64,000 bases of DNA from Sphingomonas taxi (GTDB lineage Bacteria; Pseudomonadota; Alphaproteobacteria; Sphingomonadales; Sphingomonadaceae). The position numbers were made by a program, and so were the translations under genes. Positions 36,874 to 46,043 of this stretch are shown piece by piece (the stretch's first letter is position 1; every line of letters begins with the position of its first letter). Location of the stretch: positions 372,001 to 436,000 of the forward strand of contig QFQI01000002.1 of NCBI GenBank assembly GCA_003243195.1, written 5' to 3'. The notes beneath the pieces are model-generated. The model was not told the DNA's origin. It did no database searches and saw nothing but the letters and a program-made list of their open reading frames with translations.

Positions 36874-37668
36874 ATGGACAGCATGACCACATCCCTCGAC
36901 CGTGACGCGCTGGACCGCGTGGAGCCGATCCACGAGGCGCCGGCCGCCAGCGGGTTGCAGGTGGTGTCGATCGCCAAGAGCTATGACAAGCGCGTGGTGC
37001 TGACCGACGTGTCGGTGTCGGTCGGGCGTGGCGAGGTGATCGGGCTGCTGGGGCCGAACGGCGCGGGCAAGACGACGTGCTTCTATTCGGTGATGGGACT
37101 GGTGAAGCCCGATTCGGGCCGCATCATGCTGGACGGCGACGACATCACCGGACTGCCGATGTACCGGCGCGCGATCCTGGGGCTGGGTTATCTGCCGCAG
37201 GAGACGTCGATCTTCCGCGGGCTGACGATCGAGAAGAACATCTCCACCGTGCTGGAGCTGGCCGAACCCGATGCCAGGGCGCGCGCGGAGAAGCTCGAGC
37301 GGCTGCTGGACGAATTCGGGCTGACGCGGCTGCGCGACGCACCCGCGATGGCGCTGTCCGGCGGTGAGCGGCGCCGCGCCGAGATCGCGCGCGCGCTGGC
37401 CGCCGATCCCTCGATCATGCTGCTGGACGAACCGTTCGCCGGCATCGATCCGATCTCGATCGCGGATATCCGCGACCTGGTATGCCAGTTGAAGGAGCGC
37501 GGGATCGGCGTGCTCATCACCGACCACAATGTCCGCGAGACGCTGGACATCGTCGATCGCGCCTACATCATCTACGATGGCAAGGTGCTGTTCACGGGCA
37601 GCCCGGAGGAGCTGGTGCGCGACGAGAATGTCCGCCGGCTGTATCTGGGCGAGGATTTCGCGCTGTAG
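36874..37668 (+). CDS. lptB: LPS export ABC transporter ATP-binding protein LptB
   Basis: A 264-residue ABC ATPase that powers LPS extraction with LptF and LptG. Walker A is GLLGPNGAGKTTCFYSVMGL, the Q-loop region is LGYLPQETSIFRGLT, the signature is LSGGERRRAEIARAL and Walker B is IMLLDEPFAGIDP, with the H-loop in VLITDHNVRETL. The last residues, RRLYLGEDFAL, are an LptB trademark. The first 25 residues are an extra stretch before the conserved SIAKSYDKRVVL; an internal start at 36883 is possible. LptF and LptG are not in the window. Confidence 0.96.
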   Translation: MDSMTTSLDRDALDRVEPIHEAPAASGLQVVSIAKSYDKRVVLTDVSVSVGRGEVIGLLGPNGAGKTTCFYSVMGLVKPDSGRIMLDGDDITGLPMYRRAILGLGYLPQETSIFRGLTIEKNISTVLELAEPDARARAEKLERLLDEFGLTRLRDAPAMALSGGERRRAEIARALAADPSIMLLDEPFAGIDPISIADIRDLVCQLKERGIGVLITDHNVRETLDIVDRAYIIYDGKVLFTGSPEELVRDENVRRLYLGEDFAL

Positions 37669-37771
37669 GTCATGGCGGGGCGGGTTTCCATCACGGTCAT
37701 CCCGGCGGTGAGGGCGATCCGGGGCGACGCGGGTGCGGCGTGCCTGCGGGGCCGGACGACGGCATAGCGCG

Positions 37772-39241
37772 ATGAGCCTCGCCCCGCGCCTCGACTTGCG
37801 CCAGTCGCAATCGCTGGTGATGACGCCGCAGTTGCAGCAGGCGATCAAGCTGCTCGCGCTGTCCAATCTCGAGATCGAGGGCGTGATCGCCGAGGAGCTG
37901 GAGCGCAACCCGCTGCTCGACACGGCCGCCGCCGCCGATGACGCGCCGGCGACCGCCCCGCCCGCCGACGCGCCGGCGCGCGAGGAGCCGGCCGGCGCGG
38001 ACGAGCTGGTGATGGCCGGCGAGGCGGCGGGCGAGACGCTGGACGTCGACATCGCCGCCGAGCGCTTCGATGATTCGCCGTCCGATCATGCCGGCCTGTC
38101 GTCATCGCTCGCCCCCGCCGCCGGATCGGGCGAGGCGCCCGACCTCGATTCGTTCGCCGACACCAGCGAGAGCCTGGCCGACGTGCTGCTGGCGCAGGCC
38201 GGGGCGACTTTCGGCGAGGCCGAGCTGTTCATCGCGCGCGCGTTGATCGACCAGATCGACGAGGCCGGCTATCTGCGCGCCGATGTCGCCGACGTGGCGC
38301 AGCGGCTCGGGGTGCCGCTCTCGCGCGTCGAGGCGGTGCTGGCCGCGATCCAGCGGTTCGAGCCGACCGGCGTCGGCGCGCGCGACCTGGCGGAATGTCT
38401 CGCGATCCAGGCGCGCGAGGCCGATCGCTACGATCCGTGCATGGCGCGGCTGCTCGATCATCTCGACCTGCTGGCGCGCGGCGACCTGACGCGGTTGAAG
38501 CGGCTGTGCCAGGTGGACGACGAGGACATGGCCGACATGGTGCGCGAGTTGCGCGGCTATGATCCCAAGCCCGGCTGCCGCTATGGCGGGGAGCCGCCCG
38601 CGCCGGTGATTCCGGACCTGTCGGTGACGCGCGCGCGCGGCGGCTGGGCGATCGAGCTGAACGCCGCCACGCTGCCGCGCGTGCTGGTCAACAAGGGCTA
38701 TTACACCGAACTGTCCGGCGGGGCGCAGGACCGGGCCGGCAGGGCGTGGCTGGCGGAGAAGCTGGCGAGCGCCAACTGGCTGGTGAAGGCGCTCGACCAG
38801 CGGCAGCGCACGATCATCCGCGTCGCCACCGAGATCGTGCGCCAGCAGGAGGCGTTCTTCCTGCACGGCGTCGCGCACCTGCGCCCGCTGACGCTGCGTC
38901 AGGTCGCCGAGGCGATCGAGATGCACGAATCGACGGTCAGCCGCGTGACCAGCAACAAATATCTGAGCTGCGCGCGCGGGGTGTTCGAGCTGAAATACTT
39001 CTTCACCTCCGCCATCGCGGCGGCGGATGGCGGCGATGCGGTGTCGGCGGAGGCGGTGAAGAGCGCGATCCGCGCCCTGGTCGCGGGCGAGGGCGATTCG
39101 ATCCTGTCCGACGATACGCTGGTCGAACGGCTGAACGCGAAGGGCTTCGGAATCGCACGGCGGACGGTGGCCAAGTACCGCGAGGCGATGGGGATCGGCA
39201 GTTCGGTGCAACGCCGCCGCGCGCGGGCGTTGCAGGGCTAG
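37772..39241 (+). CDS. rpoN: RNA polymerase sigma-54 factor RpoN
   Basis: A 489-residue sigma-54. Region I, which contacts activators, begins LAPRLDLRQSQSLVMTPQLQ and AIKLLALSNLEIEGVI. An acidic, Ala/Pro-rich region II follows (about 45-130). Region III holds the core-binding domain and the -12-interacting helix-turn-helix (RPLTLRQVAEAIEMHESTVS). The RpoN box that reads the -24 element is present at the C-terminus as ARRTVAKYR. Its position after lptB is standard for proteobacteria. The glnK-amtB promoter at 16542 in this same window is a predicted target. Confidence 0.97.
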   Translation: MSLAPRLDLRQSQSLVMTPQLQQAIKLLALSNLEIEGVIAEELERNPLLDTAAAADDAPATAPPADAPAREEPAGADELVMAGEAAGETLDVDIAAERFDDSPSDHAGLSSSLAPAAGSGEAPDLDSFADTSESLADVLLAQAGATFGEAELFIARALIDQIDEAGYLRADVADVAQRLGVPLSRVEAVLAAIQRFEPTGVGARDLAECLAIQAREADRYDPCMARLLDHLDLLARGDLTRLKRLCQVDDEDMADMVRELRGYDPKPGCRYGGEPPAPVIPDLSVTRARGGWAIELNAATLPRVLVNKGYYTELSGGAQDRAGRAWLAEKLASANWLVKALDQRQRTIIRVATEIVRQQEAFFLHGVAHLRPLTLRQVAEAIEMHESTVSRVTSNKYLSCARGVFELKYFFTSAIAAADGGDAVSAEAVKSAIRALVAGEGDSILSDDTLVERLNAKGFGIARRTVAKYREAMGIGSSVQRRRARALQG

Positions 39242-39277
39242 GCGCCCTTCCCGTCCCGCCCTCTACCCCGCCCCCCT

Positions 39278-40075
39278 CTACTCCGCCATCGCGGAGCGCG
39301 TGTCCTCCAGTGCCAGATCCACCAGCGTCCGCATCGCCGCGGTGGCGGCCTCCACGTCCTGTGCCGCGATCGCGTCGTACACGCGCACATGGTCGGGGAT
39401 CGGGTTGCGCGGCAACGCGCGCGCGCGTTGCTTGAACTGCGTGGTCCAGTGGATCGCCGCGCCGATACTGGCGCTCAGCACGATCAGCGCGTCGTTGCGG
39501 GTCGCGCGCAGGATGCCGTTGTGGAACTCGCGGTCGGCTGCGCGCCCCGCCTCGGTCGCCAGCGTGTGGCGCCGCATTCCGGCCAACGAGTCTTTCATCG
39601 CCTTCAGGTCGGCGCGGTCGCGGCGCTGCGCCGCCAGCCCGGCCGCCGCCGGTTCGACGATCGCACGCAGCTCGAACAGCGCGCGCACGAACTGCACGTC
39701 GGGCGCGCCCGCGAACGCCCAGGCCAGCACGTCGGGATCGAGCAGGTTCCAGCGTTCGCGCGGCAGCACGCGCGTGCCCGCTTTCGGCCGGCTTTCGACA
39801 AGCCCCTTCGCCGCCAGCACCTGCATCGCCTCGCGATAGGCGCTGCGCGACACCTCCAGCGCCTCGGCGAAGGCCACCTCGCCCGACAGCGTGTCGCCCG
39901 GCGCATATTCGCCGGAGACGATGGCGGTGCCCAGCTTGTGCGCGATCGCGCCATGCAGGCGCCGCCCGGTCCCGCGCACGGTGGCGCGCGGCGGGTCGAT
40001 CGTCGCGGCCTCGCGCCCGTCCGCCGCGTCGGTGGGTGCGCCGCCGCCCTGCCCATTCTTGCCCAGATCCGCCAT
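39278..40075 (-). CDS. FadR/GntR-family regulator, probable arabinan-locus regulator
   Basis: A 265-residue regulator with an N-terminal GntR winged helix-turn-helix (LGTAIVSGEYAPGDTL, VAFAEALEVSRSAYREAMQV, LVESRPKAGTRVLPRE) and an all-helical FCD effector domain (about 120-255) with metal-site histidines of the ADREFHNGILRA type. FadR-subfamily members often sense sugars or sugar acids. The gene is divergent from the arabinan-degradation genes, whose two upstream regions share an 11-mer. It is thus the likely local regulator, probably a repressor released by an arabinose-type ligand. The start at 40075 has GGAGAGG directly upstream. Confidence 0.88.
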   Translation of the reverse strand: MADLGKNGQGGGAPTDAADGREAATIDPPRATVRGTGRRLHGAIAHKLGTAIVSGEYAPGDTLSGEVAFAEALEVSRSAYREAMQVLAAKGLVESRPKAGTRVLPRERWNLLDPDVLAWAFAGAPDVQFVRALFELRAIVEPAAAGLAAQRRDRADLKAMKDSLAGMRRHTLATEAGRAADREFHNGILRATRNDALIVLSASIGAAIHWTTQFKQRARALPRNPIPDHVRVYDAIAAQDVEAATAAMRTLVDLALEDTRSAMAE

Positions 40076-40164
40076 CACCTCTCCGTTCTGGCCCGCGCCG
40101 GGGGCGCCTGGCAACCCGGCACCTCTCGCGAAACGAGCGTTGCAATCCCCGATAGCGAAAACTA

Positions 40165-40175
40165 ATGTCCGAGTA
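40165..40175. promoter_or_regulatory. Shared 11-mer, candidate operator in front of the GH51 gene
   Basis: ATGTCCGAGTA lies in the 171-base gap between the divergent GntR-type gene and the GH51 gene. The identical 11-mer recurs at 42992-43002, ahead of the TonB-dependent receptor gene. The core TCCGA is itself symmetric about its central base. The gap is visibly AT-richer than its surroundings at this point. Confidence 0.55.
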
Positions 40176-40246
40176 ATCGAAAATCGGCACGCGACCGGTC
40201 AGGATCGCCAGCCGGCCCATGGGAGGCCGGCGCACGGGAGGATGGA

Positions 40247-41824
40247 ATGAGGACACGCTTCTTCGGTTATGCGGGCGCGCTGGCGCTGGGACTGGCCACG
40301 CTGGCCGCCGCCCCGGCCGCTGCGCAGCAGGACGCCGCGCCCGCCGTCGGCAACGCCGCCATCACGCTGCGCGCCGACACGCCGGGGCCGACCTACGATC
40401 GTCGCATCTTCACGCAATTCGCCGAGCATCTCGGCAACGGCATCTACGGCGGCCTGTGGGTAGGCAACGACCGCCGCATCCCCAACACGCGCGGCGTCCG
40501 CAACGATGTCGTCGCGGCGCTGAAGGATCTCGGCACGCCGGTGATCCGCTGGCCGGGCGGCTGCTTCGCCGACGAATATCACTGGCGCGAGGGCGTCGGA
40601 CCGCGGGCGAAGCGCCCGGTCAAGATCAACACCCACTGGGGCGGCGTCACCGAGCCGAACAGCGTCGGCACCCACGAGTTCATGGACATCAGCGAGCAGA
40701 TCGGCGCGGAGGTCTACATCTCGGGCAACGTCGGCAACGGCAGTCCGCAGGAAATGGCCGAGTGGGTGGAGTATATGACCTCCCCCGCCGGCACGCTCGC
40801 GGGCGAGCGCGCGAAGAACGGCCACAAGGCGCCGTGGAAGGTGCCGTATTTCGGCATCGGCAACGAATTGTGGGGCTGTGGCGGCAACATGAAGGCGGAC
40901 TATGCCGCCGACGTCACGCGCCGCTACGCCACCTTCGTAAAGGCACCGGCCGGCACGAAGATCCTGAAGATCGCATCGGGCGCCAACGTCGACGACTACA
41001 ACTGGACCGAGGTGATGATGCGCGAGGCGGGCGGCCAGCTCGATGCGCTCTCGCTGCATTACTACACGATCCCCGGCGGCTGGGCGCCGCGCGCCTCGGC
41101 GATCGACTTCGACGAGGCGGCATGGGCGGAAACGCTGGCCGCCGCGTGGAAGATGGACGAGCTGGTGACGAAGCACAGCGCGATCATGGACAAATATGAT
41201 CCCGGCAAGCGCGTGTTCCTGGCGGTCGACGAATGGGGCACCTGGTATGCGCAGGATCCGGGCACGCACCCGGGCTTCCTGCGCCAGCAGAACTCGCTGC
41301 GCGACGCGCTGGTCGCCGCCATCCACCTGAACATCTTCGCCCGGCACGCCGATCGCGTGAAGATGACCGCCATCGCGCAGATGGTGAACGTGTTGCAGGC
41401 GATGATCCTGACCGACGGTCCGAAGATGGTGCTGACCCCCACCTATCACGTCTTCAAGATGTACAAGCCGTACATGGACGGCACGGTGCTGCCGATCGAG
41501 ATCACGTCGCCGTGGTACAGCAAGGACCAGTGGGTGCTGCCCGCGGTCAGCGCGTCGGCGGTGCGCGACAAGGGCGGGGTGGCGCATGTCGCGCTCGCCA
41601 ACGCCGATCCGAACCGCAGCATCACGGTCACCACGACGCTGACCGGCCTTTCCGCCACGCGGGCCACGGGGCAGATCCTGACCGCGCCGGCGATCAACGC
41701 CATCAACACCTTTGACGCGCCGAACGCGGTCGTCCCGGCCGCGTTCAACGACGCGCGGGTCGATGGCGGCCGGTTGACGGTCACGCTGCCGGCGAAGTCG
41801 GTCGTCATGCTGGACCTGAACTGA
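40247..41824 (+). CDS. Alpha-L-arabinofuranosidase, GH51
   Basis: A 525-residue secreted glycosidase. The signal peptide runs to about residue 27 (cleavage near PAAAQQ). A catalytic (beta/alpha)8 barrel carries RWPGGCFADEYHWREGVGP, the acid/base Glu207 in GIGNELWG and the nucleophile Glu329 in AVDEWGTWY. A C-terminal beta-sandwich closes the protein. It removes non-reducing alpha-L-arabinofuranosyl units from arabinan side chains or arabino-oligosaccharides. It is first in the arabinan locus, followed 14 bases later by the GH43 gene, and has a GGGAGG site before the ATG. Confidence 0.95.
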   Translation: MRTRFFGYAGALALGLATLAAAPAAAQQDAAPAVGNAAITLRADTPGPTYDRRIFTQFAEHLGNGIYGGLWVGNDRRIPNTRGVRNDVVAALKDLGTPVIRWPGGCFADEYHWREGVGPRAKRPVKINTHWGGVTEPNSVGTHEFMDISEQIGAEVYISGNVGNGSPQEMAEWVEYMTSPAGTLAGERAKNGHKAPWKVPYFGIGNELWGCGGNMKADYAADVTRRYATFVKAPAGTKILKIASGANVDDYNWTEVMMREAGGQLDALSLHYYTIPGGWAPRASAIDFDEAAWAETLAAAWKMDELVTKHSAIMDKYDPGKRVFLAVDEWGTWYAQDPGTHPGFLRQQNSLRDALVAAIHLNIFARHADRVKMTAIAQMVNVLQAMILTDGPKMVLTPTYHVFKMYKPYMDGTVLPIEITSPWYSKDQWVLPAVSASAVRDKGGVAHVALANADPNRSITVTTTLTGLSATRATGQILTAPAINAINTFDAPNAVVPAAFNDARVDGGRLTVTLPAKSVVMLDLN

Positions 41825-41838
41825 TGGAGGACCACGAC

Positions 41839-42882
41839 ATGGCGCGGCTCTCCCGCCGACTGTTCGTGGCGGGGGGCGCGGCGCTGGCGGCCGCCCCCGC
41901 CTTCGCCCGCGCGCCGACGCGCCCCGGCGCGATCGTCAACCCGCTGGTGCGCCAGCGCGCCGACGCGCAGGTGTTCCGCCACACCGACGGCTGGTATTAT
42001 CTGACCGGATCGGTGCCGGAATATGACCGGCTGGTGCTGCGCCGCGCGCGCACCATCGCCGGCCTGTCCACCGCGCGGGAGCGCGTGTTGTGGCGCCACG
42101 AGGCGAAGGGGCCGCTGTCCGGCTTCATCTGGGCGCCGGAGCTGCACCTGATCGACGGCCGGTGGATCATGTATTTCGCCGCCGGCCCCAGCGGCGGCGG
42201 GGAGGACGTGTTCCGCATCCGCACCCACGCCGTCGTCTGCGACGGAGCCGATCCGATGACCGGCAACTGGAGCGTGCTGGGGCAGTTGCAGACGCCGTGG
42301 GACAGCTTCAACCTCGATTCCACCAGCTTCGTGCATCGCGGGCAGCGCTATCTCGCCTGGGCGCAGCGCGAGCCGGGGATCGAGACGAACTCCAACCTGT
42401 ACCTCGCCCCGCTGGCGACCCCGCTGACGCTGGCGGCGACGCCCGCGCGGCTTACGATTCCGACGCTGCCGTGGGAAATCCGCGGCTTCAAGGTGGCCGA
42501 GGCGCCGGCGGTGCTGGCGCGCCATGGGCGGCTGTTCATGACCTATTCGGCCAGCGCGACCGATGCCCGTTATTGCCTGGGCATGCTCACCGCGCGCGAC
42601 GATGCCGACATCATGGACCCGGCAAGCTGGACCAAGTCGCCCGAGCCGGTCATGAAAACGTCGCGTGCGCACCGCATCTTCGGGCCGGGCCACAACAGCT
42701 TCACGGTCGACGAGCGCGGTCGCGACATGCTGGTGTATCACGCGCGCGATTACGAGACGATCACGGGCGACCCGCTGTTCGATCCCAATCGCCACACCCG
42801 CGTCCAGCCGATTCGGTACGACAAGAACGGCGTGCCATTGTTCGATCCGCCGCTGGCCAACGGGCCGCTCCCGCGCGCGTGA
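41839..42882 (+). CDS. GH43 exo-alpha-L-arabinofuranosidase
   Basis: A 347-residue five-bladed beta-propeller enzyme. The N-terminus ARLSRRLFVAGGAALAAAPA is a twin-arginine (Tat) type signal. The mature start, NPLVRQRADAQVFRH then GWYYLTGSVPEYDRLVLRRA, closely follows the exo-1,5-alpha-arabinofuranosidase branch of GH43. The likely catalytic set is D42 (RADAQ), D160 (NLDSTSF) and E221 (KVAEAPAV). It would release arabinose from linear arabino-oligosaccharides. The ATG at 41839 is preferred because GGAGGA lies seven bases upstream; an ATG at 41824 overlaps the GH51 stop. A strong hairpin follows the stop. Confidence 0.88.
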   Translation: MARLSRRLFVAGGAALAAAPAFARAPTRPGAIVNPLVRQRADAQVFRHTDGWYYLTGSVPEYDRLVLRRARTIAGLSTARERVLWRHEAKGPLSGFIWAPELHLIDGRWIMYFAAGPSGGGEDVFRIRTHAVVCDGADPMTGNWSVLGQLQTPWDSFNLDSTSFVHRGQRYLAWAQREPGIETNSNLYLAPLATPLTLAATPARLTIPTLPWEIRGFKVAEAPAVLARHGRLFMTYSASATDARYCLGMLTARDDADIMDPASWTKSPEPVMKTSRAHRIFGPGHNSFTVDERGRDMLVYHARDYETITGDPLFDPNRHTRVQPIRYDKNGVPLFDPPLANGPLPRA

Positions 42883-42903
42883 ACCACCGCTTTATCGCCT
42901 GAT

Positions 42904-42937
42904 CGGGCGCGCTGCCGTCGGGGCAGCGCGCCCGTTT
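42904..42937 (+). terminator. Strong hairpin after the GH51-GH43 unit
   Basis: Arms CGGGCGCGCTGCC (42904-42916) and GGCAGCGCGCCCG (42922-42934) pair perfectly over 13 bases around a five-base loop and are followed by TTT. It lies 22 bases past the GH43 stop and ahead of the receptor gene. The short T-run makes it a moderate terminator. It separates the glycosidase unit from the receptor unit, each of which has its own copy of the 11-mer. Confidence 0.65.
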
Positions 42938-42991
42938 CGTCGCGCGGAACAGACCGCCAAAAAGGGACTTGCGTTCGGTTTTGGTTGATAT

Positions 42992-43002
42992 ATGTCCGAG
43001 TA
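42992..43002. promoter_or_regulatory. Shared 11-mer, candidate operator in front of the TonB-dependent receptor gene
   Basis: ATGTCCGAGTA occurs here exactly as at 40165-40175, 45 bases before the receptor start codon and within an AT-rich stretch (TTGATAT before it and TATTAAAC across its end) that could contain the promoter. Binding by the FadR-type regulator at 39278-40075 is inferred. Confidence 0.55.
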
Positions 43003-43046
43003 TTAAACGCGCAGTCAGCGTGCATCTATGCCAGGGGAGGTCAATC

Positions 43047-45974
43047 ATGGCGTTCAAAACCGCATTCCTGTTGTCGGTGTCGGCAGCATCGCTGCTCACC
43101 GCGGGCAGCGCCCGCGCCCAGACCGACCCGCTCGCGCCCGGCACCGCCGCTCAGCAGGCGCAACCCGCGCCCGGCGGCTCCACCGCCGAGGATTCCGCCG
43201 CACAGAATGACGTCGACGATGTGGTCGTCACGGGCGTACGCGCCTCGATCGTTGGCGCACTGAACGTCAAGCGCGAGTCGGTGCAGATCGTCGACTCGAT
43301 CGTCGCCGAGGATGTCGGCAAATTGCCCGACAATAACGTCGTCGAGGCGCTGCAGCGCGTCACCGGTGTGCAGGTCACCAACCGCGGTGCCGGCGAGGTC
43401 GGCGCGCTGTCGATCCGCGGTCTCACCGATCCGCTGACGACGATGAACGGGCGGATCATCTTCACCTCGTCCGGCCAGTCGTTCGCGCTGCAGGACATCC
43501 CCGCCAACCTCGTGAAGCGCATCGACGTCTACAAGACGCGCGCCGCCGACCAGATCGAAACCGGGCTGGCCGGGCAGATCGACGTGTTCACGCGCCGTCC
43601 GTTCGATTTCGACGGCTTCGCCATCTCCGGCGTCGCGCGCGGCATCTACAACGAGCAGGCCGACACCTTCAATCCGAACGTCTCCGGCCTCATCAGCAAC
43701 CGCTGGGAAACCGGGATCGGCGACGTCGGCATCCTGGTCAACGGCAGCTACGCGCGCACGAAGTTCCGCGACATGTCGGTCGCCGCCGGCGCGCTGGTGC
43801 CGTTCGCGGCGAACGGCGCGCCGGGCAGCGGCGCGGCGAACCTGTGCAATCCCTCCAACCCCAGCGGCTGGACCGCGCTGGAGCGGATCTTCCCCACCGA
43901 TTGCCGCGCTCCGGTTCCGGGCACGACCAACTTGGCGCAATTGTGGCAGCAGGGCACCGACACCGGCCTGCCGACAGCGGCGGGTTCGACGCTGAGCATC
44001 AACGGCGCCAACGTGCCCTATTATCTCGCGCGCGACGCGGTGTTCAGCGCCGACACGCATGGCGAGCGGGAGCGGCCCGCGGTCAACGCGGCGCTGCAAT
44101 GGTCGCCCAATTCGTCGTCCACCTACACCGCCGAGTTCTTCTGGAGCGGGTTCCGCCAGACGACCTACAACAGCCTGATGTTCTCGTTCGTCGACTGGTG
44201 GGGATCGCTGGGCGCCAACCCGGCCTCGACGATCACGCTGTACCCGGACACGAACCTCATCAAGACCCGCACGGTCGGCGACGTCTTCGGCTTCAACAGC
44301 GGCGACCTGACCAAGAGCCAGACCGACAGCTTCGTCTATGCGCTGAACGGCAAATGGGATGTCGGCAGCGGCAAGATCGTCGCCGACGCCGCCTATCAGA
44401 CCAGCAAGTTCAAGAGCGATTTCCGCGCGATGCGCCTGAACCGCGTCGCCAGCCGGATCGACGTCGACTTCAACGCCGGCGGCGGCATCCCGTCGTACAA
44501 TTTCAGCGACAATGCGCTGCTGCTCGATCCGTCGCAGTGGACGGTGGGTGAATTCTACGACAACAGCAACCGCTCCGAAGGGTCGGCGTTCACCGCCACC
44601 GTCGATGCCGATCAGGCATGGGACGAAGGCTTCTTCCGCAAGGTGAAGGCCGGGCTGCGCTACGACAGGCGCACGGCGGCGGACAGCGTTCGCACGCAGG
44701 ACGCCGGCGTGCTCGGCGTCAACTTCAGCACGTTGTCGGAGGAGCTGCGCTACACCAACAGCGGCTTCTTCGATGGTCAGGCGAGCGTGCCGACATCGTG
44801 GATCAACGCCAACGGCTATTACATCTACGAGAACGCCGACGATATCCGCCGGCTCTACCAGCGCGTGAAGCCCGGCTTCCAGACGTCGGACCAGTTCGCG
44901 CTGACCCGCGTCTTCGACATCGATGAAACCACCATGTCGGCCTATATCCAGGCCGATGCGGAGATCGCGATCTTCGGCCGGCCGCTGCAGATCCAGGGCG
45001 GCGTGCGCTACGTCGACGTCGACACCAACCTGCGCTTCATCGACCGCTACAACAATGGCGCGCAGTCGCGTGCGTCGCAGACCACCAGCAAGCTGCTGCC
45101 CGCGGTCACGGTGCGTTTCGACATCACCAACCGCCTGCGTGCGCGGTTCAACTATGGCGAGACGTTGCGGCGCCCCGCCTTCTCCGACCTGAACCCCAAT
45201 TACAACCTGACCGGCGACCTGACCAACGTCGGCTATGGTTCGGGGAGCAGCGGCAACCTGGGCCTGCGGCCGACCCAGTCGAAGAACTACGACCTGGGCC
45301 TGGAATGGTATTTCGATCGCGACAGCGCGATCTACGCCACGCTGTTCCGTCGCGAGATCGACGGGCTGGTGGTGCCGGCGCGCTCGCTGGTGACGGTCAC
45401 CGGCACCGGCCTGAACACGACCAGCTTCCTGGTGAACCGTCCCGAGAACGCCTCGGACGGCGTGCTGAAGGGCGCGGAACTGGGTCTGGTCTATTTCCCG
45501 CATTACCTGCCCAGCCTGTTGAACGGCCTGGGCGTACAGGCCAGCGCCACCATCCTCGACTCGACGCAGAACATCCCGCAGTTCAACGCGACCGGCCAGA
45601 TCGTCGGGCAGTTGCGCTCGTCGTTCTTCGGCGTGTCGGACTTCTCGTACAACGCCACGCTGGCCTATGATCGCGGCCCGATCGGCGCGCGACTGTCGTA
45701 CATCTATCGCAAGGAGTTCGCCGCCCGCAACGAGGCCGCGCTGTTCGCCAATCCGCTCGGCGTGTGGCGCCGGCCGGAGCGCAGCCTGGACTTCCAGCTG
45801 ACGGCCAAGCTCACCGAGGATCTCGGCCTCACCTTCGACGCGGTGAACCTCACCAAGTCGAAGCAGCAGGAATATTACCGCTTCGACGATGCGGGCAACC
45901 AGGACCAGTTCAACCTGGGCACGCTGCTGCTCGCGCGGACCTTCGCGATCGGCGTGCGCTACACCTTCGACTGA
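43047..45974 (+). CDS. TonB-dependent receptor (arabinan oligosaccharide uptake)
   Basis: A 975-residue outer-membrane receptor. The signal peptide ends GSARAQT; a Gln/Pro-rich linker and the TonB-box region DVDDVVVTG follow. The plug domain has ESVQIVDSIVAEDVGKLPD, NVVEALQRVTGVQVTNR and the RGLTDP segment. The 22-stranded barrel covers the remaining 800 residues and ends FAIGVRYTFD with the expected C-terminal aromatic strand. This is the oligosaccharide-type receptor common in sphingomonads, xanthomonads and Caulobacter. Its place between arabinan hydrolases suggests import of arabino-oligosaccharides. A GGGGAGG site precedes the ATG. Confidence 0.94.
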   Translation: MAFKTAFLLSVSAASLLTAGSARAQTDPLAPGTAAQQAQPAPGGSTAEDSAAQNDVDDVVVTGVRASIVGALNVKRESVQIVDSIVAEDVGKLPDNNVVEALQRVTGVQVTNRGAGEVGALSIRGLTDPLTTMNGRIIFTSSGQSFALQDIPANLVKRIDVYKTRAADQIETGLAGQIDVFTRRPFDFDGFAISGVARGIYNEQADTFNPNVSGLISNRWETGIGDVGILVNGSYARTKFRDMSVAAGALVPFAANGAPGSGAANLCNPSNPSGWTALERIFPTDCRAPVPGTTNLAQLWQQGTDTGLPTAAGSTLSINGANVPYYLARDAVFSADTHGERERPAVNAALQWSPNSSSTYTAEFFWSGFRQTTYNSLMFSFVDWWGSLGANPASTITLYPDTNLIKTRTVGDVFGFNSGDLTKSQTDSFVYALNGKWDVGSGKIVADAAYQTSKFKSDFRAMRLNRVASRIDVDFNAGGGIPSYNFSDNALLLDPSQWTVGEFYDNSNRSEGSAFTATVDADQAWDEGFFRKVKAGLRYDRRTAADSVRTQDAGVLGVNFSTLSEELRYTNSGFFDGQASVPTSWINANGYYIYENADDIRRLYQRVKPGFQTSDQFALTRVFDIDETTMSAYIQADAEIAIFGRPLQIQGGVRYVDVDTNLRFIDRYNNGAQSRASQTTSKLLPAVTVRFDITNRLRARFNYGETLRRPAFSDLNPNYNLTGDLTNVGYGSGSSGNLGLRPTQSKNYDLGLEWYFDRDSAIYATLFRREIDGLVVPARSLVTVTGTGLNTTSFLVNRPENASDGVLKGAELGLVYFPHYLPSLLNGLGVQASATILDSTQNIPQFNATGQIVGQLRSSFFGVSDFSYNATLAYDRGPIGARLSYIYRKEFAARNEAALFANPLGVWRRPERSLDFQLTAKLTEDLGLTFDAVNLTKSKQQEYYRFDDAGNQDQFNLGTLLLARTFAIGVRYTFD

Positions 45975-45981
45975 CCTTCAC

Positions 45982-46009
45982 GGGCGGGCGCCGGCAGCGG
46001 CACCCGCCC
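45982..46009 (+). other. Intercistronic hairpin between receptor and endo-arabinanase genes
   Basis: Arms GGGCGGGCGCCG (45982-45993) and CGGCACCCGCCC (45998-46009) pair in 11 of 12 positions around a GCAG loop. There is no T-run after it. Located seven bases past the receptor stop and 35 before the next start, it may protect the receptor mRNA 3' end or reduce read-through, setting unequal expression of the two genes. Confidence 0.6.
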
Positions 46010-46043
46010 CTTCTCGCCCGTTCCCCGGGGCTGGAGAATGACC

